Part shown: in pieces, positions 33,950-43,757 of the stretch
Layout: each line of letters opens with the position of its first letter
How positions within the stretch are numbered: position 1 is the stretch's first letter
The notes under the pieces: generated by a model
The model's input: the letters and a program-made list of their open reading frames with translations, nothing else
What the model was told of the DNA's origin: nothing
Databases searched by the model: none
Made by a program: the position numbers and the translations under genes
From: Acidimicrobiaceae bacterium
Lineage (GTDB): Bacteria; Actinomycetota; Acidimicrobiia; Acidimicrobiales; RAAP-2
Length of the DNA: 64,000 nt
NCBI GenBank assembly: GCA_003132165.1
Contig: PKWW01000071.1
Location: 26,202 to 90,201, forward strand
Direction: 5' to 3'

Positions 33950-34602
33950 GAATGCTTCCCCTTCCCTTTCCCCTGGGGGCGTTTACGCCTGCCCGCGTAC
34001 CGGGCCCGACTCTTCTCGGTGGGTTTTATCGGAAAGGTGAGGCTCACGATCTCGTCCTCGATGGAAGACGTCACGGGAAAGCCCGAGTCGTTGAAGACGC
34101 CGAGCATGCTCCGGTTGTTCACCTGGGTCTCGGCGGTGAAGGTGGTGATGCCGATCGGGAAGGCGGCGTCGGCGAGGTGCTTGAGCAGGAGTAGACCGAG
34201 GCCGTGATGCTGATACCTGTCGGTCACGAGGAAGGCGACCTCGGCCTCGGAGGTGTCGGGAATCCGGTCGTAACGTCCGACTGCGACGAGTTGATCGCCG
34301 TCTTCGACGATGAACGCGAGTCGGTCCACGTAGTCAACCGTGGTGAGATGCTCGACCTCGTTTTCAGACAGTTCCGGGTGGAACGAGAAATAACGGCGGT
34401 AGATCGAACCCGATGAAAGATTCAGGTGGAAGTGTACGAGTTGGTCCGCGTCGTCGGGACGGATGGGTCGCATGTGCAACGTCGCTCCGGTGCCGGTGGT
34501 GACGTCGCACTCGAGGTCCGAGGGATACACGTACGCTGTGCGCTTCGGCGAAACGAGAGGGCTCTGTTGCACGCTGTGGTCGTGTCCCGTGACGTCGGAC
34601 AT
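33946..34602 (-). CDS. GNAT-family acetyltransferase, probable protein lysine acetyltransferase
   Basis: The 218-residue protein has a GNAT domain at about 45-185. It includes the HMRPIRPDDADQL start and the acetyl-CoA loop near YQHHGLGLLLLKHL. This arrangement resembles the catalytic part of Pat-type lysine acetyltransferases that act on acyl-CoA synthetases. The tail is strongly basic (GRRKRPQGKGKGK). The ATG at 34602 follows AGGAAAG; a longer reading from 34674 lacks support. The stop overlaps the deacetylase start (ATGA). Substrates cannot be read from the sequence. Confidence 0.8.
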   Translation of the reverse strand: MSDVTGHDHSVQQSPLVSPKRTAYVYPSDLECDVTTGTGATLHMRPIRPDDADQLVHFHLNLSSGSIYRRYFSFHPELSENEVEHLTTVDYVDRLAFIVEDGDQLVAVGRYDRIPDTSEAEVAFLVTDRYQHHGLGLLLLKHLADAAFPIGITTFTAETQVNNRSMLGVFNDSGFPVTSSIEDEIVSLTFPIKPTEKSRARYAGRRKRPQGKGKGKHS

Positions 34603-34622
34603 GTCTTTCCTCGCTCTACCCA

Positions 34623-34643
34623 AGGGTGGAGAACCCCCACCCT
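34623..34643. repeat. Hairpin between icmF and the GNAT gene
   Basis: AGGGTGG pairs with CCACCCT across a 7-base loop, in the 119-base gap between two co-oriented minus-strand genes. No T-run follows, so it may be a weak terminator or an RNA-processing site that lowers expression of the downstream trio. Confidence 0.35.
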
Positions 34644-34721
34644 GATTATGGAACGTAATCGAAAACTTCGCCAAGTGACGAAGGTCAGCAGTACGGACGT
34701 CCGAGCGGTCTCCTGTCGGAC

Positions 34722-37700
34722 TTAGACGTTGCGTCGGTACATGCCCCCGACCTCGAACAGGGTCCGGGTGATGTCGCCCAATGACGCGTGGCGCACGGTT
34801 TCCATCAGCGTCTCGAAGACATTGTCACCGGCCAGAGCCGTCGCGCGCAGTGTTTCGAGCGCGCGGTCCCGGTCGCCGACGTGGGCCCGGTGGAAAGTTG
34901 CGAGGCGCAGGATCTGGCTCTCCTTCTCCTGCTCGGTAGCCCGGGCGAGCTCGATCGGTTCGTGCGGGGCCTCGCTGGAAGGCCTGGTAAAGGTGTTCAC
35001 CCCGACGATTGGCAGTGACCCACTGTGTTTGGCGTGCTCGTAGACCATCGAATCGTCCTGGATGCGTCCTCGCTGGTACCCGGTCTCCATCGCCCCGAGG
35101 ACTCCACCACGGTCTGAGATCCGGTCCATCTCCTCCAAGACCGCCGCCTCGACCAGATCGGTCAGTTCCTCGACGATGAAGCTCCCCTGCAGCGAGTTCT
35201 CGTTCATCGCGAGTCCCCACTCCTTGTTGATAATCAGTTGGATGGCGAGGGCCCGACGCACTGAATCCTCGGTTGGCGTTGTCACTGCCTCATCGAACGC
35301 GTTGGTGTGGAGACTGTTGGCGTTGTCGTAGATGGCACACAGCGCCTGCAGCGTCGTACGGATGTCGTTGAATGCCATCTCCTGGGCGTGCAGCGACCGG
35401 CCCGACGTCTGCACGTGGTACTTGAGTTTCTGGGCGCGCTCGTCGGCGCCGTAGCGATCACGCATGGCAATCGCCCAGATGCGGCGGGCGACACGACCAA
35501 TGACCGTGTACTCGGGGTCCATCCCGTTGGAGAAGAAGAACGAGAGATTTGAGGCGAAATCATCGACCGACATGCCCCGCGCGAGGTACGACTCCACGTA
35601 CGTGAATCCGTTCGCCAGCGTGAAGGCGAGTTGGGTGATGGGGTTCGCGCCGGCTTCGGCGATGTGGTATCCGGAGATCGACACGGAATAGAAGTTCTTG
35701 ATATCGTGGCGCACGAAATACTCCTGGATGTCCGCCATGACACCAAGCGAGAACTCGGTAGAGAAGATACAAGTGTTTTGTCCCTGGTCCTCCTTCAAGA
35801 TGTCGGCCTGAACTGTCCCACGAACTGTTCGAAGGGTCCACTCGCGGATCTCTTGGGACTCGGTGTCGTCAGGGGAGCGACCCTGCTCGGCGGCGAAACG
35901 CTCGAGCTGCTGGTCAATCGCGGCGTTGAGGAACATCGCGAGAATGGTGGGTGCCGGTCCGTTGATAGTCATCGAAACCGACGTGCTCGGGTCGCAGAGG
36001 TCGAAGCCGTCGTAGAGGACCTTGATGTCGTCCAGCGTGGCAACCGAGACGCCCGAGGTTCCGACCTTGCCGTAGATATCGGGGGGAGTATCGGGGTCGC
36101 GTCCGTAGAGCGTGACCGAGTCGAAAGCGGTCGAAAGGCGCGTCGCCGGCTGGCCCTCGGAAAGCATGTGGAAGCGACGGTTCGTGCGATAGGGGTCACC
36201 CTCGCCCGCGAACATGCGAGCGGGATCTTCATTGTCGCGCTTGAACGGGAAGACGCCCGCGGTGAAGGGGAACGACCCCGGCAGGTTCTCGGCACGTAGC
36301 CATCGAAGCAGTTCGGCCTCGTCGGTGAAGCGGGGCAGTGCGACGCGTGAAATCTTGTTGCCCGAGAGCGAAGTCTTGACGAGGGCGATCGAACCCTGCG
36401 GCGTGATCAGCGCATCGCCAGCGAGCTCGTCGCGACGCCGTGCGAAGGCGTCGAGCAGTGCGCGGCTCGACGGATCCACCTTGGTCTCGAGCGACACTGC
36501 GAGTTCTTCCAGGGTGGTGAATCGCTCGGCCAAGTTCGCCCGTGCGAGTCGCAATGTGGCTCGTACCTGTTCGGCGTTTCGCACGGCCGTTAACTGGGCG
36601 ACCGAAGTCGCGTGGTAACCGCGGACCGCGTGGGCGATCTCTGCGAGATAGCGCGACCGATTGGACGGGATCGTGGGCGGTGAGCTCGCCGAGACCATGA
36701 CGTCGACCGGCGCCAACTGTGGCTCGTTCACGACCAGGCCGTGGTGGCTGAGCGCCTCGCGGAGATACTGGTAGAGAGCGGTAGTCCCCAGATCATTGAA
36801 GCGTGAGGCGATGGTTCCGAACACTGGGGCCGCCTCGGGGTCGGTGGCGCCGGGGTGACTGCGGTTCCACTGGCGAACGACCGAACGCCGGGCATCCTCG
36901 GCGCCATAGCGGTCGAACTTGTTGATGGCGATCACGTCGGCCAGATCGAGCATGTCGATTTTTTCGAGTTGCGACGCGGCGCCGAACTCGGGCGTCATCA
37001 CGTACAGCGAGACGTCAGCAATATCCACGATGGCGGCGTCGCCTTGCCCAATCCCCGGGGTCTCGACGATAACGAGGTCGTACCCGGCCGCCCGGCATGC
37101 GGCGATGGCGCGGGGCACGGGCGAGGGGACCTCGGAGCTGCTGCCGCGGGTGGCGAGCGAGCGGAAAAAGATCTGGGACGAGTCGATTGCGTTCATACGG
37201 ATTCGGTCCCCGAGCAGCGCGCCGCCGCTACGACGCTTCGTTGGGTCGACGGCCAAGACGGCAATGCGCAATTTGTCGCTCTGATCGAGACGGAAACGGC
37301 GGATCAACTCATCGGTGATCGAGGACTTTCCCGACCCCCCAGTACCGGTGATGCCGATGACCGGGGCGCGGTGCTGCTGGGCGGCGAGTTCGAGCGCGGC
37401 GCTCAAGCTGGGGTCGAGCGCTTCGACCTCGATTGCCGTGATGACGCGCGCGAGCGCGGCGACGTCGCCCAGAATCAGGTCATCGATGGTGGAGGGTACC
37501 GAGGAGGTGAGATCGATGTCGCACTCCTCGATGAGGATGTTGATCATCTTTTCGAGGCCCAACCGCTGGCCGTCGGCCGGAGAGAAGATCCGCCGAACGC
37601 CGTACGCCTCGAGTTCAGCGATCTCGGTGGGAATGATGACACCGCCGCCGCCGCCGTAGACCTTGATGTCGCCTCGGCCGGCGGAGCGCAGTTGGTCGAC

Positions 37701-38006
37701 GAGGTACTTGAAGTACTCGATGTGGCCACCCTGATAGGAGCTGAGGGCGATGCCCTGTACGTCCTCCGCGATTGCGGCGTCAACGATTTCGCGCACTGAG
37801 CGGTTGTGGCCCAAGTGAATGACTTCGGCACCCTGAGCCTGGAGCAGGCGCCGCATGATGTTGATCGCTGCGTCGTGACCGTCGAACAAGCTGGCCGCGG
37901 TAATGAAGCGAACCGGGAACTGCGGTTGGTGCAGCGGGGCCACGACGTTGCTCGAGGTAGTCATAGGAGGTACAATAGTAGGATTTCCTTGTATTTTCTC
38001 AACCAC
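34722..38006 (-). CDS. icmF: Fused isobutyryl-CoA mutase IcmF
   Basis: IcmF interconverts isobutyryl-CoA and n-butyryl-CoA using adenosylcobalamin and contains its own G-protein chaperone. The 1094 residues carry all parts in order. The B12-binding domain at about 32-165 has DGHDAA with axial His H44. The MeaI-like GTPase has its P-loop GTGGSGKSS with K227. A linker and then the mutase TIM barrel (about 590-1094, IFSTEFSLGVMADIQEYF, YHVQTSGRSLHAQE) follow. The GTG at 38006 has a perfect AGGAGG six bases upstream. An ATG at 37964, seven bases after TATTGT, is an alternative leaderless start. Pivalyl- or isovaleryl-CoA isomerisation is known for variants. Confidence 0.93.
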   Translation of the reverse strand: MVEKIQGNPTIVPPMTTSSNVVAPLHQPQFPVRFITAASLFDGHDAAINIMRRLLQAQGAEVIHLGHNRSVREIVDAAIAEDVQGIALSSYQGGHIEYFKYLVDQLRSAGRGDIKVYGGGGGVIIPTEIAELEAYGVRRIFSPADGQRLGLEKMINILIEECDIDLTSSVPSTIDDLILGDVAALARVITAIEVEALDPSLSAALELAAQQHRAPVIGITGTGGSGKSSITDELIRRFRLDQSDKLRIAVLAVDPTKRRSGGALLGDRIRMNAIDSSQIFFRSLATRGSSSEVPSPVPRAIAACRAAGYDLVIVETPGIGQGDAAIVDIADVSLYVMTPEFGAASQLEKIDMLDLADVIAINKFDRYGAEDARRSVVRQWNRSHPGATDPEAAPVFGTIASRFNDLGTTALYQYLREALSHHGLVVNEPQLAPVDVMVSASSPPTIPSNRSRYLAEIAHAVRGYHATSVAQLTAVRNAEQVRATLRLARANLAERFTTLEELAVSLETKVDPSSRALLDAFARRRDELAGDALITPQGSIALVKTSLSGNKISRVALPRFTDEAELLRWLRAENLPGSFPFTAGVFPFKRDNEDPARMFAGEGDPYRTNRRFHMLSEGQPATRLSTAFDSVTLYGRDPDTPPDIYGKVGTSGVSVATLDDIKVLYDGFDLCDPSTSVSMTINGPAPTILAMFLNAAIDQQLERFAAEQGRSPDDTESQEIREWTLRTVRGTVQADILKEDQGQNTCIFSTEFSLGVMADIQEYFVRHDIKNFYSVSISGYHIAEAGANPITQLAFTLANGFTYVESYLARGMSVDDFASNLSFFFSNGMDPEYTVIGRVARRIWAIAMRDRYGADERAQKLKYHVQTSGRSLHAQEMAFNDIRTTLQALCAIYDNANSLHTNAFDEAVTTPTEDSVRRALAIQLIINKEWGLAMNENSLQGSFIVEELTDLVEAAVLEEMDRISDRGGVLGAMETGYQRGRIQDDSMVYEHAKHSGSLPIVGVNTFTRPSSEAPHEPIELARATEQEKESQILRLATFHRAHVGDRDRALETLRATALAGDNVFETLMETVRHASLGDITRTLFEVGGMYRRNV

Positions 38007-38108
38007 CTCGTACCTCCTGATAGAGCACTAGTTCTTCAGGTATGTCCCGTAGTGCGTCAGGACTTCTACTTCTTCAAACCACGGTTCTTATCGGACTGCC
38101 TGATGTTC

Positions 38109-38624
38109 TCATGACGTTGGCGTCGCTTCGAAGTCACCAACTCGCTGCCGCAGTGTTCGCACAAGTTGGACGATCGTGAGTTGCTCATTCTCATCCAACT
38201 CGCCGACGCCGAAGCGAACAGCGTTTACCGCCATCGTCGCTCGACCAACGAGCGCTCTGCCTTCGCCGGTTATCTGGGCGAGGGTGGCGCGACGGTCGGC
38301 CGGGTGCGGGACTCGCTCAACGAGGCCGGCGTCACTCAATCGGTCGATGATGTTGGTGACGCTGGTGGGGTGGATCATGAGTCGCTGACCCATCTTGCCC
38401 ATCGGGAGACTGCCGTTGCGGGTGAACGAGAGCAATACGAGCGCTTCGTATCGAGCGAAGGTGAGACCCAGGGGTCGAAGGACGGCATCGACCGCCCCGA
38501 GCACGATCTGTTGAGCCCGCATGATCGAGGTAGCGGCGGCCATTGCGACGGCCGCCTCGGGCCATTGCCGCTGCCACTGCGCGCGCGCTTCTTCAATAGC
38601 GTCAAAACCCAGCGGATGTTCCAC
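38109..38624 (-). CDS. MarR-family transcriptional regulator
   Basis: The 171-residue winged-helix DNA-binding protein has the recognition region MGQRLMIHPTSVTNIIDRLSDAGLV and the wing VPHPADRRATLAQI, as in MarR. The GTG at 38624 is preferred because TACTCT (38631-38636) ends 6 bases upstream, which fits a leaderless start. A longer form from 38645 lacks support. It lies directly upstream of icmF on the same strand with a 102-base gap, so control of icmF by an acyl-CoA or acid ligand is a reasonable guess. Confidence 0.88.
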   Translation of the reverse strand: MEHPLGFDAIEEARAQWQRQWPEAAVAMAAATSIMRAQQIVLGAVDAVLRPLGLTFARYEALVLLSFTRNGSLPMGKMGQRLMIHPTSVTNIIDRLSDAGLVERVPHPADRRATLAQITGEGRALVGRATMAVNAVRFGVGELDENEQLTIVQLVRTLRQRVGDFEATPTS

Positions 38625-38672
38625 GCCCAAAGAGTACCTGCACACCCTTTTGGTGCTGGCCCCGGCGACTCG

Positions 38673-39290
38673 CTACCTTACGTGACCCTCAGTGTCGAAG
38701 ACGCCGGCGAGGCTCGGCGCGTGGCTCGTTGTCTCGTACTTCGTAATCGCCGCTTCGCGTCGCATCGTGAGCCCGATGTCGTCCCAGCCGTTCAAGAGAC
38801 GCTCTCTCGTCATCGGGTCCAGTTGAAACTCTCGTTGCCACCCAGCCTCGGGCACCTCGATACGTAGATGGTCGACATCAATCATGATGAGGCGCGAGGG
38901 GTCATGCTTCACGAGCGTGGTCAGTTGATCCACGTCAGCCTGGGGAAGCTGCACGATCACGAGGCCCTGCTTCGAGGAATTGTTGCGAAAGATGTCGCCG
39001 AACGACGGCGCAATCACCGCTGCGAACCCGTAGTCCATGAGCGCCCACACCGCATGTTCGCGCGAGGAGCCCGTACCGAACCTGGGTCCGGCGATGAGAA
39101 TGGAGGCACCGACGTAGTTCTGATCATTGAGGACGAATTCGGGGTCATCACGCCATTCGCTGAAGAGCCCGCGTCCGAAACCGGTGCGCTCTACTCGCTT
39201 CAGCCAGTCCGAAGGGATGATCTGGTCGGTGTCGACATCCGAGCGCTCAAGTGGCACGGCGCGACCTTCGAGGACTCGAACTGACTTCAC
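38673..39290 (-). CDS. leuD: 3-isopropylmalate dehydratase small subunit
   Basis: LeuD supplies the swivelling domain of isopropylmalate isomerase. The 205-residue protein has VDTDQIIPS near the start and the [14 protein letters not shown] substrate loop. The GTG start overlaps the leuC stop (GTGA), so both subunits are coupled. Confidence 0.96.
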   Translation of the reverse strand: MKSVRVLEGRAVPLERSDVDTDQIIPSDWLKRVERTGFGRGLFSEWRDDPEFVLNDQNYVGASILIAGPRFGTGSSREHAVWALMDYGFAAVIAPSFGDIFRNNSSKQGLVIVQLPQADVDQLTTLVKHDPSRLIMIDVDHLRIEVPEAGWQREFQLDPMTRERLLNGWDDIGLTMRREAAITKYETTSHAPSLAGVFDTEGHVR

Positions 39291-40693
39291 GAGGTCACCT
39301 CATCAGGGGTTGCGAATCTCCCCTTAATAGCCGTCGCCGCCGCGACGACCGGCGACACCAGATGGGTACGTCCTCCGCGCCCCTGGCGCCCTTCGAAGTT
39401 TCGATTCGATGTCGAAGCGCTGCGTTGACCCGGGGTCAATTGGTCGGGGTTCATGCCCAAGCACATCGAGCAACCGGGCTCGCGCCATTCGAAGCCCGCC
39501 TTGAGAAAGACCTGGTCGAGGCCTTCGAGTTCGGCCTGCTTCTTCACGCGATGCGAACCGGGCACTACCAGTGCCCGAACGCCTGAAGCCACGTGGTTCC
39601 CGTTCGCCACAGCGGCAGCGGCGCGAAGGTCCTCGATGCGCGAATTCGTGCACGAGCCGATGAAGACGACGTCTACCGGGATCGAACGAATCGGGGTACC
39701 GGGGTCCAGACCCATGTATCTGAGCGACCGTTCGGTGGCGTTCTTCTCGTCGTCGTTGTCGTAATCGTCGGGTGAAGGGATGTTCCCATCGAGCGCAATG
39801 ACTTGGGCTGGGTTCGTTCCCCACGTGACGGAGGGAACGAGTTCTGACGCCTGCACGGTGATCTCCGCGTCGAACGTGGCGTCATCGTCACTCACGAATC
39901 CGTACCAACGTTCCGCTTCAGCCTCGAACGCGAGCCCCTCGGGGACACCGGCGCGACCACGCAGGTAGTCAATAGTCTTCTCGTCAACGGCGACCAGTCC
40001 GGCTCGAGCCCCGGCCTCGATGCTCATGTTGCACACCGTCATTCGACCCTCCATGGAGAGATCGCGGATTGCCTCGCCGCGGTATTCGAGCACGTAACCC
40101 GCGCCCCCGCCGGTGCCGAGCCTAGCGACGATCGCGAGCACGATGTCCTTGGCCGTGACGCCTTCGGGTGCTTGGCCTTCGACCGTGACTGCCATGGTCT
40201 TCGCACGTTGCTGGGGGAGGGTCTGGGTCGCGAGTACGTGCTCCACCTCGCTGGTGCCGATACCGAAGGCCAGCGCACCAAAGGCTCCGTGGGTCGACGT
40301 GTGCGAATCACCGCAAACGATGGTCATCCCGGGCTGGGTCACGCCGAGCTCGGGACCTATTACGTGGACGATTCCTTGATTCTCGTGACCACGGGGAAAG
40401 ACCGTGATGCCGTATTCGTGGCAGTTCTCCTCAAGCGCTTCGAGTTGGCGGCGAGAGATCGGGTCCTTCACCGGCGTCGAAATTGGATCGGTCGGCACGT
40501 TGTGGTCGGCGGTGGCGAGAGTGCGGTCGGGGCGACGAACGCCTCGTCCGTCGAGACGAAGGCCATCAAAGGCCTGGGGACTCGTCACTTCGTGCACGAG
40601 GTGCAGGTCGATATAGATAAGCGTCGGTTCACCCTCTGGTGACGCGACGATGTGTTCGTCCCAGATCTTCTCGAAAAGTGTGCGTCCGCCCAC
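39287..40693 (-). CDS. leuC: 3-isopropylmalate dehydratase large subunit
   Basis: LeuC isomerises 2- to 3-isopropylmalate with a [4Fe-4S] cluster. The 468 residues carry the three cluster cysteines C348 (GSCTNSR), C408 and C411 (PGCSMCLG) and the [14 protein letters not shown] block. It begins three bases after the greA stop and overlaps leuD, giving a greA-leuC-leuD series. No Leu leader peptide is visible ahead of it, unlike leuA. Confidence 0.97.
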   Translation of the reverse strand: MGGRTLFEKIWDEHIVASPEGEPTLIYIDLHLVHEVTSPQAFDGLRLDGRGVRRPDRTLATADHNVPTDPISTPVKDPISRRQLEALEENCHEYGITVFPRGHENQGIVHVIGPELGVTQPGMTIVCGDSHTSTHGAFGALAFGIGTSEVEHVLATQTLPQQRAKTMAVTVEGQAPEGVTAKDIVLAIVARLGTGGGAGYVLEYRGEAIRDLSMEGRMTVCNMSIEAGARAGLVAVDEKTIDYLRGRAGVPEGLAFEAEAERWYGFVSDDDATFDAEITVQASELVPSVTWGTNPAQVIALDGNIPSPDDYDNDDEKNATERSLRYMGLDPGTPIRSIPVDVVFIGSCTNSRIEDLRAAAAVANGNHVASGVRALVVPGSHRVKKQAELEGLDQVFLKAGFEWREPGCSMCLGMNPDQLTPGQRSASTSNRNFEGRQGRGGRTHLVSPVVAAATAIKGRFATPDEVTS

Positions 40694-40695
40694 GG

Positions 40696-41172
40696 TCAGC
40701 GAATCCCCACGATCTTCACGCGAAGCACGCCCGAGGGCGCCTCGTATTCGACCATTTCGTCGATAGATCGGCCCAGCAGGGCGGAGCCCAGGGGCGACGT
40801 GGGTGAAGCGACCAACACGCCTTCGGGTTTCTCTTCGATTGAACCGATGAAGAACTCCTGGAACTCGTTGTCGTCGTCGCCCTCGTAGACGACCTGGACG
40901 ATCGAGGCGTGCTGGACGATACCGACGTTTCCGTCGCGCGCGACGATCTCGTGATTGCGGATCACGTTGTCAATCTGGCGGATTCGCGACTCCATTTTTC
41001 CCTGGTCGTCCTTCGCGGCGTGGTAGTCGCCGTTCTCGCTGAGATCACCCAGCAGGCGTGCCGCTTCGATAACGCGCGCAATATCCGTTCGGCCGACAGT
41101 GGTCAGGTGCTCGTACTCGGCGCGAAGCTTGTCCAGCGTTTCTTGGGTGATGCGATGAATTTCGCTCGCCAT
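40696..41172 (-). CDS. greA: Transcription elongation factor GreA
   Basis: GreA rescues backtracked RNA polymerase by stimulating transcript cleavage through its secondary channel. The 158-residue protein has the N-terminal coiled coil with acidic tip ([15 protein letters not shown]) and the C-terminal FKBP-like domain. It precedes leuC by only 2 bases, so leuCD depends on the greA transcript. Confidence 0.96.
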   Translation of the reverse strand: MASEIHRITQETLDKLRAEYEHLTTVGRTDIARVIEAARLLGDLSENGDYHAAKDDQGKMESRIRQIDNVIRNHEIVARDGNVGIVQHASIVQVVYEGDDDNEFQEFFIGSIEEKPEGVLVASPTSPLGSALLGRSIDEMVEYEAPSGVLRVKIVGIR

Positions 41173-41294
41173 GGCGTTACCTCGACTATTGGAGAAGTCT
41201 TGATTCTACTGACGCGACGCCGTCACTTTGACTGCGGGTTTGCCATTAAACAGCGCCGCGGAGCAAAATAGGAGAAACGAGGAGACGAAGAGTA

Positions 41295-42314
41295 ATGAAC
41301 CAACGCACGTACCGCGTGGCCGTGCTCGGGGGCGATGGGATTGGCCCGGAGGTCACCGACGCCGCACTGGACGTCGTGCGCGCCGCTGGTGTCGCCATTG
41401 AGACAACGCCCTACGAGTTGGGAGCGGCACGATACTTGCGTGACGGCTTCGTCTTGGACGACGCGACGCTTGACGAGCTTCGTGGTTTTGACGCCATCCT
41501 TCTAGGGGCCATCGGCCCGGCCATCGGCGACACGCGCATCCCCGGCGGCGTCCTCGAGCGGGGACTCTTGCTGCGGATGCGCTTCGAATTGGATCTCTAT
41601 ATCAACTACCGACCGTTTCGCGGCGTGCCGGGTTCGTTGGCCGCGGGCTGCGAGTTCGCAATCGTGCGAGAGAACACTGAAGGCCCGTACGCCGGCGAAG
41701 GCGGGGTGCTTCGACACGGGACCCCTCACGAGGTCGCGACCCAGGGCTCGGTCAACACTCGCTTCGGCGTCGAGCGGTGCGTTCGATACGCCTTCGAACG
41801 CGCGTCGCGACTTGAACGAAAGCAGTTGACGCTGGTGCACAAGACCAACGTCCTCACCTTCGCCGGTGAACTCTGGTCGCGCGTGGTGCGAGAGGTCGGC
41901 GCGGAGTATCCCGACGTACAGGTGGACTACAACCACGTCGATGCCGCGTGTATCTATCTGGTCGAAAACCCGCAGCGCTACGGCATCATCGTCACCGACA
42001 ATCTGTTCGGTGACATCCTTTCGGACCTGGCGGGCGCGGTGACCGGCGGCATTGGCTACGCCGCGAGCGCCAATCTGAATCCCGCGCGTACGAGCGCCTC
42101 GCTGTTTGAACCCGTCCACGGGGCCGCGCACGACATCGCAGGTAACGGCCGGGCGAACCCTCTGGCGGCGGTATCGTCAGCGGTGTTGATGCTCGAACAT
42201 CTGGGCGAAGACGAGGCGGCGTCGCGCATCGCGCGCGCGGTGCAAGAATTCAACGGTGATGTGTCCACGCTGGGCACCGAAGGTATTACGAAGCAATTGA
42301 TAGAGAGGTTGTAA
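41295..42314 (+). CDS. leuB: 3-isopropylmalate dehydrogenase
   Basis: LeuB oxidises and decarboxylates 3-isopropylmalate with NAD+. The 339-residue protein shows GGDGIGPEV, the substrate-binding [14 protein letters not shown], catalytic Lys in VHKTNVL and the metal-binding [13 protein letters not shown]. The ATG follows GAGGAG. ilvE begins on the very next base after its stop. Related tartrate or isocitrate dehydrogenases share the fold, but gene context supports LeuB. Confidence 0.93.
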   Translation: MNQRTYRVAVLGGDGIGPEVTDAALDVVRAAGVAIETTPYELGAARYLRDGFVLDDATLDELRGFDAILLGAIGPAIGDTRIPGGVLERGLLLRMRFELDLYINYRPFRGVPGSLAAGCEFAIVRENTEGPYAGEGGVLRHGTPHEVATQGSVNTRFGVERCVRYAFERASRLERKQLTLVHKTNVLTFAGELWSRVVREVGAEYPDVQVDYNHVDAACIYLVENPQRYGIIVTDNLFGDILSDLAGAVTGGIGYAASANLNPARTSASLFEPVHGAAHDIAGNGRANPLAAVSSAVLMLEHLGEDEAASRIARAVQEFNGDVSTLGTEGITKQLIERL

Positions 42315-43241
42315 ATGCCTATAACGCCCACGAAGAAAATCTGGATGGACGGCACGCTGGTTGACTGGGACAAGGCCACTACCCACGTACTCACTCACAC
42401 CCTGCACTACGGCACCGGCGCGTTCGAAGGTATTCGCGCGTACAAGACCCTCACGGGCGTGGCTATCTTCCGTCTCCGCGAGCACATGCAGCGACTGCTC
42501 AACAGCTGCAAGATTCTTATGATTGAAGTTCCCTTCAGTCTTGACGAACTCTGCGAAGCGGCGAAGGAGACCGTTCGGGTGAACGACGTCGAGGACGGCT
42601 GTTACATGCGCCCGCTGGTCTACCTCGGCTACGGCGAGATGGGCGTCAATCCGCTGCCGTCGCCGGTGAACGTCATAATCGCGGTCTGGCCCTGGGGCGC
42701 GTACCTCGGTGACCACGGCACCGAGAATGGCGTGCGGATGAAGATCTCGTCGTGGACGCGTCACGCCCCCAACTCGATGCCGACCGCATCAAAGACGGTC
42801 GGCGGCTACGTGAATTCAGGTCTGGCGAAAGTGGAGGCCTTGAAGGCCGGCTACGACGAGGCGATCATGCTTGGTCCCGACGCGAGGGTCTCCGAGTGCA
42901 CCGGTGAGAACCTCTTCATCGTCCGCGACGGCCTCATCATCAGTCCGCCTCCGTCCGAAGCGGGTGCCCTGAAGGGGATTACCCAGGCGAGCGTCGTCCG
43001 GATCGCGAACGACAACGGCTACCAGGTCAGTTTCGAGGCCATGCGCCGCGACGACCTCTACCTCGCGGACGAGGCGTTCCTGACGGGCACCGCCGCTGAA
43101 GTGGTCCCGATCCACTCGGTCGATGACCGCCTCGTTGGTGATGGTAAGCCCGGACCGATCACCAAGTTGATCCAGTCAACGTACGCAAGTGCCGTGCGCG
43201 GCGAATTGCCCCAGTACGAGAGCTGGCTCGCGAGGGTGTAG
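42315..43241 (+). CDS. ilvE: Branched-chain amino acid aminotransferase
   Basis: IlvE transaminates the final 2-oxo acids of Val, Leu and Ile with glutamate. The 308-residue fold type IV PLP enzyme starts with IWMDGTLVDWDKAT and has HYGTGAFEGIRAY. The PLP lysine is K160 in SKTVGGYVNS, and ECTGENLF follows. The start abuts the leuB stop without a gap, so it depends on leuB translation. Confidence 0.96.
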   Translation: MPITPTKKIWMDGTLVDWDKATTHVLTHTLHYGTGAFEGIRAYKTLTGVAIFRLREHMQRLLNSCKILMIEVPFSLDELCEAAKETVRVNDVEDGCYMRPLVYLGYGEMGVNPLPSPVNVIIAVWPWGAYLGDHGTENGVRMKISSWTRHAPNSMPTASKTVGGYVNSGLAKVEALKAGYDEAIMLGPDARVSECTGENLFIVRDGLIISPPPSEAGALKGITQASVVRIANDNGYQVSFEAMRRDDLYLADEAFLTGTAAEVVPIHSVDDRLVGDGKPGPITKLIQSTYASAVRGELPQYESWLARV

Positions 43242-43245
43242 CCAT

Positions 43246-43264
43246 TTCGAGAGATAGTCTCGAA
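43246..43264. repeat. Inverted repeat overlapping a promoter after ilvE
   Basis: TTCGAGA, a five-base spacer and TCTCGAA form a perfect 7-bp mirror. The right arm overlaps the TAGTCT hexamer (43255-43260) of the next gene. It may be an operator or a weak terminator for ilvE. Confidence 0.4.
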
Positions 43265-43266
43265 GT

Positions 43267-43731
43267 GTGACACAACCAACGTTTTCTCCAGTTCCATTCG
43301 CGGGCGAAGTTCGGTCTACGACGGCTACTCAAACCCCCGAACTCGCCCGTGCACCTAAGGCCGGACTGCAACGTTCAGCCACACGCTCGATTGGGTTGGG
43401 CTACGGTACGCCCGCTCCGGGCGAAGGTTTCGCCCTCACGATTGCCCAGCGAGAGGTCGCCAAGTTGAGTTTTCAGCACGAACATGACCGCAACGACGTC
43501 CGACTCGGCGTCGCGCTGGTCGCCGCCAAGCGCGCGAGCCTTGTCGGGCGTGGCCCAATATTGAATGACGTGCAGGTCGCCCTCGATCTCTTCGGTCTTC
43601 GAAGTGGTGAGGTCATTGACCACAACGATTGCGTGCCCTTCTCGGGTCTCGCTCACAGTTACGTTCTCCAGCGACGCTTCGTCGACGCCGTGTCGGATGA
43701 ACAACTGGTACCCACCAGTTCCTCTCACTAG
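43267..43731 (+). CDS. Conserved protein of unknown function
   Basis: The 154-residue soluble protein starts MTQPTFSPVPF and has a GLGYGTPAPGEGFAL segment. I recall both from a family of unassigned proteins in Acidimicrobiia and other actinobacteria. The GTG lies 6 bases after TAGTCT and no ribosome binding site is present. The opposite strand also has an open frame here, but the N-terminal match and promoter support this strand. Function unknown. Confidence 0.6.
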   Translation: MTQPTFSPVPFAGEVRSTTATQTPELARAPKAGLQRSATRSIGLGYGTPAPGEGFALTIAQREVAKLSFQHEHDRNDVRLGVALVAAKRASLVGRGPILNDVQVALDLFGLRSGEVIDHNDCVPFSGLAHSYVLQRRFVDAVSDEQLVPTSSSH

Positions 43732-43757
43732 AACCCCCCATAGACGAAGGAACAATT

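Noticed and set aside
43375..43755. Minus-strand frame of 126 codons opposite the 43267 gene.
   Set aside because: It has some protein-like look, but the plus-strand protein has a family-like N-terminus and a matching promoter.
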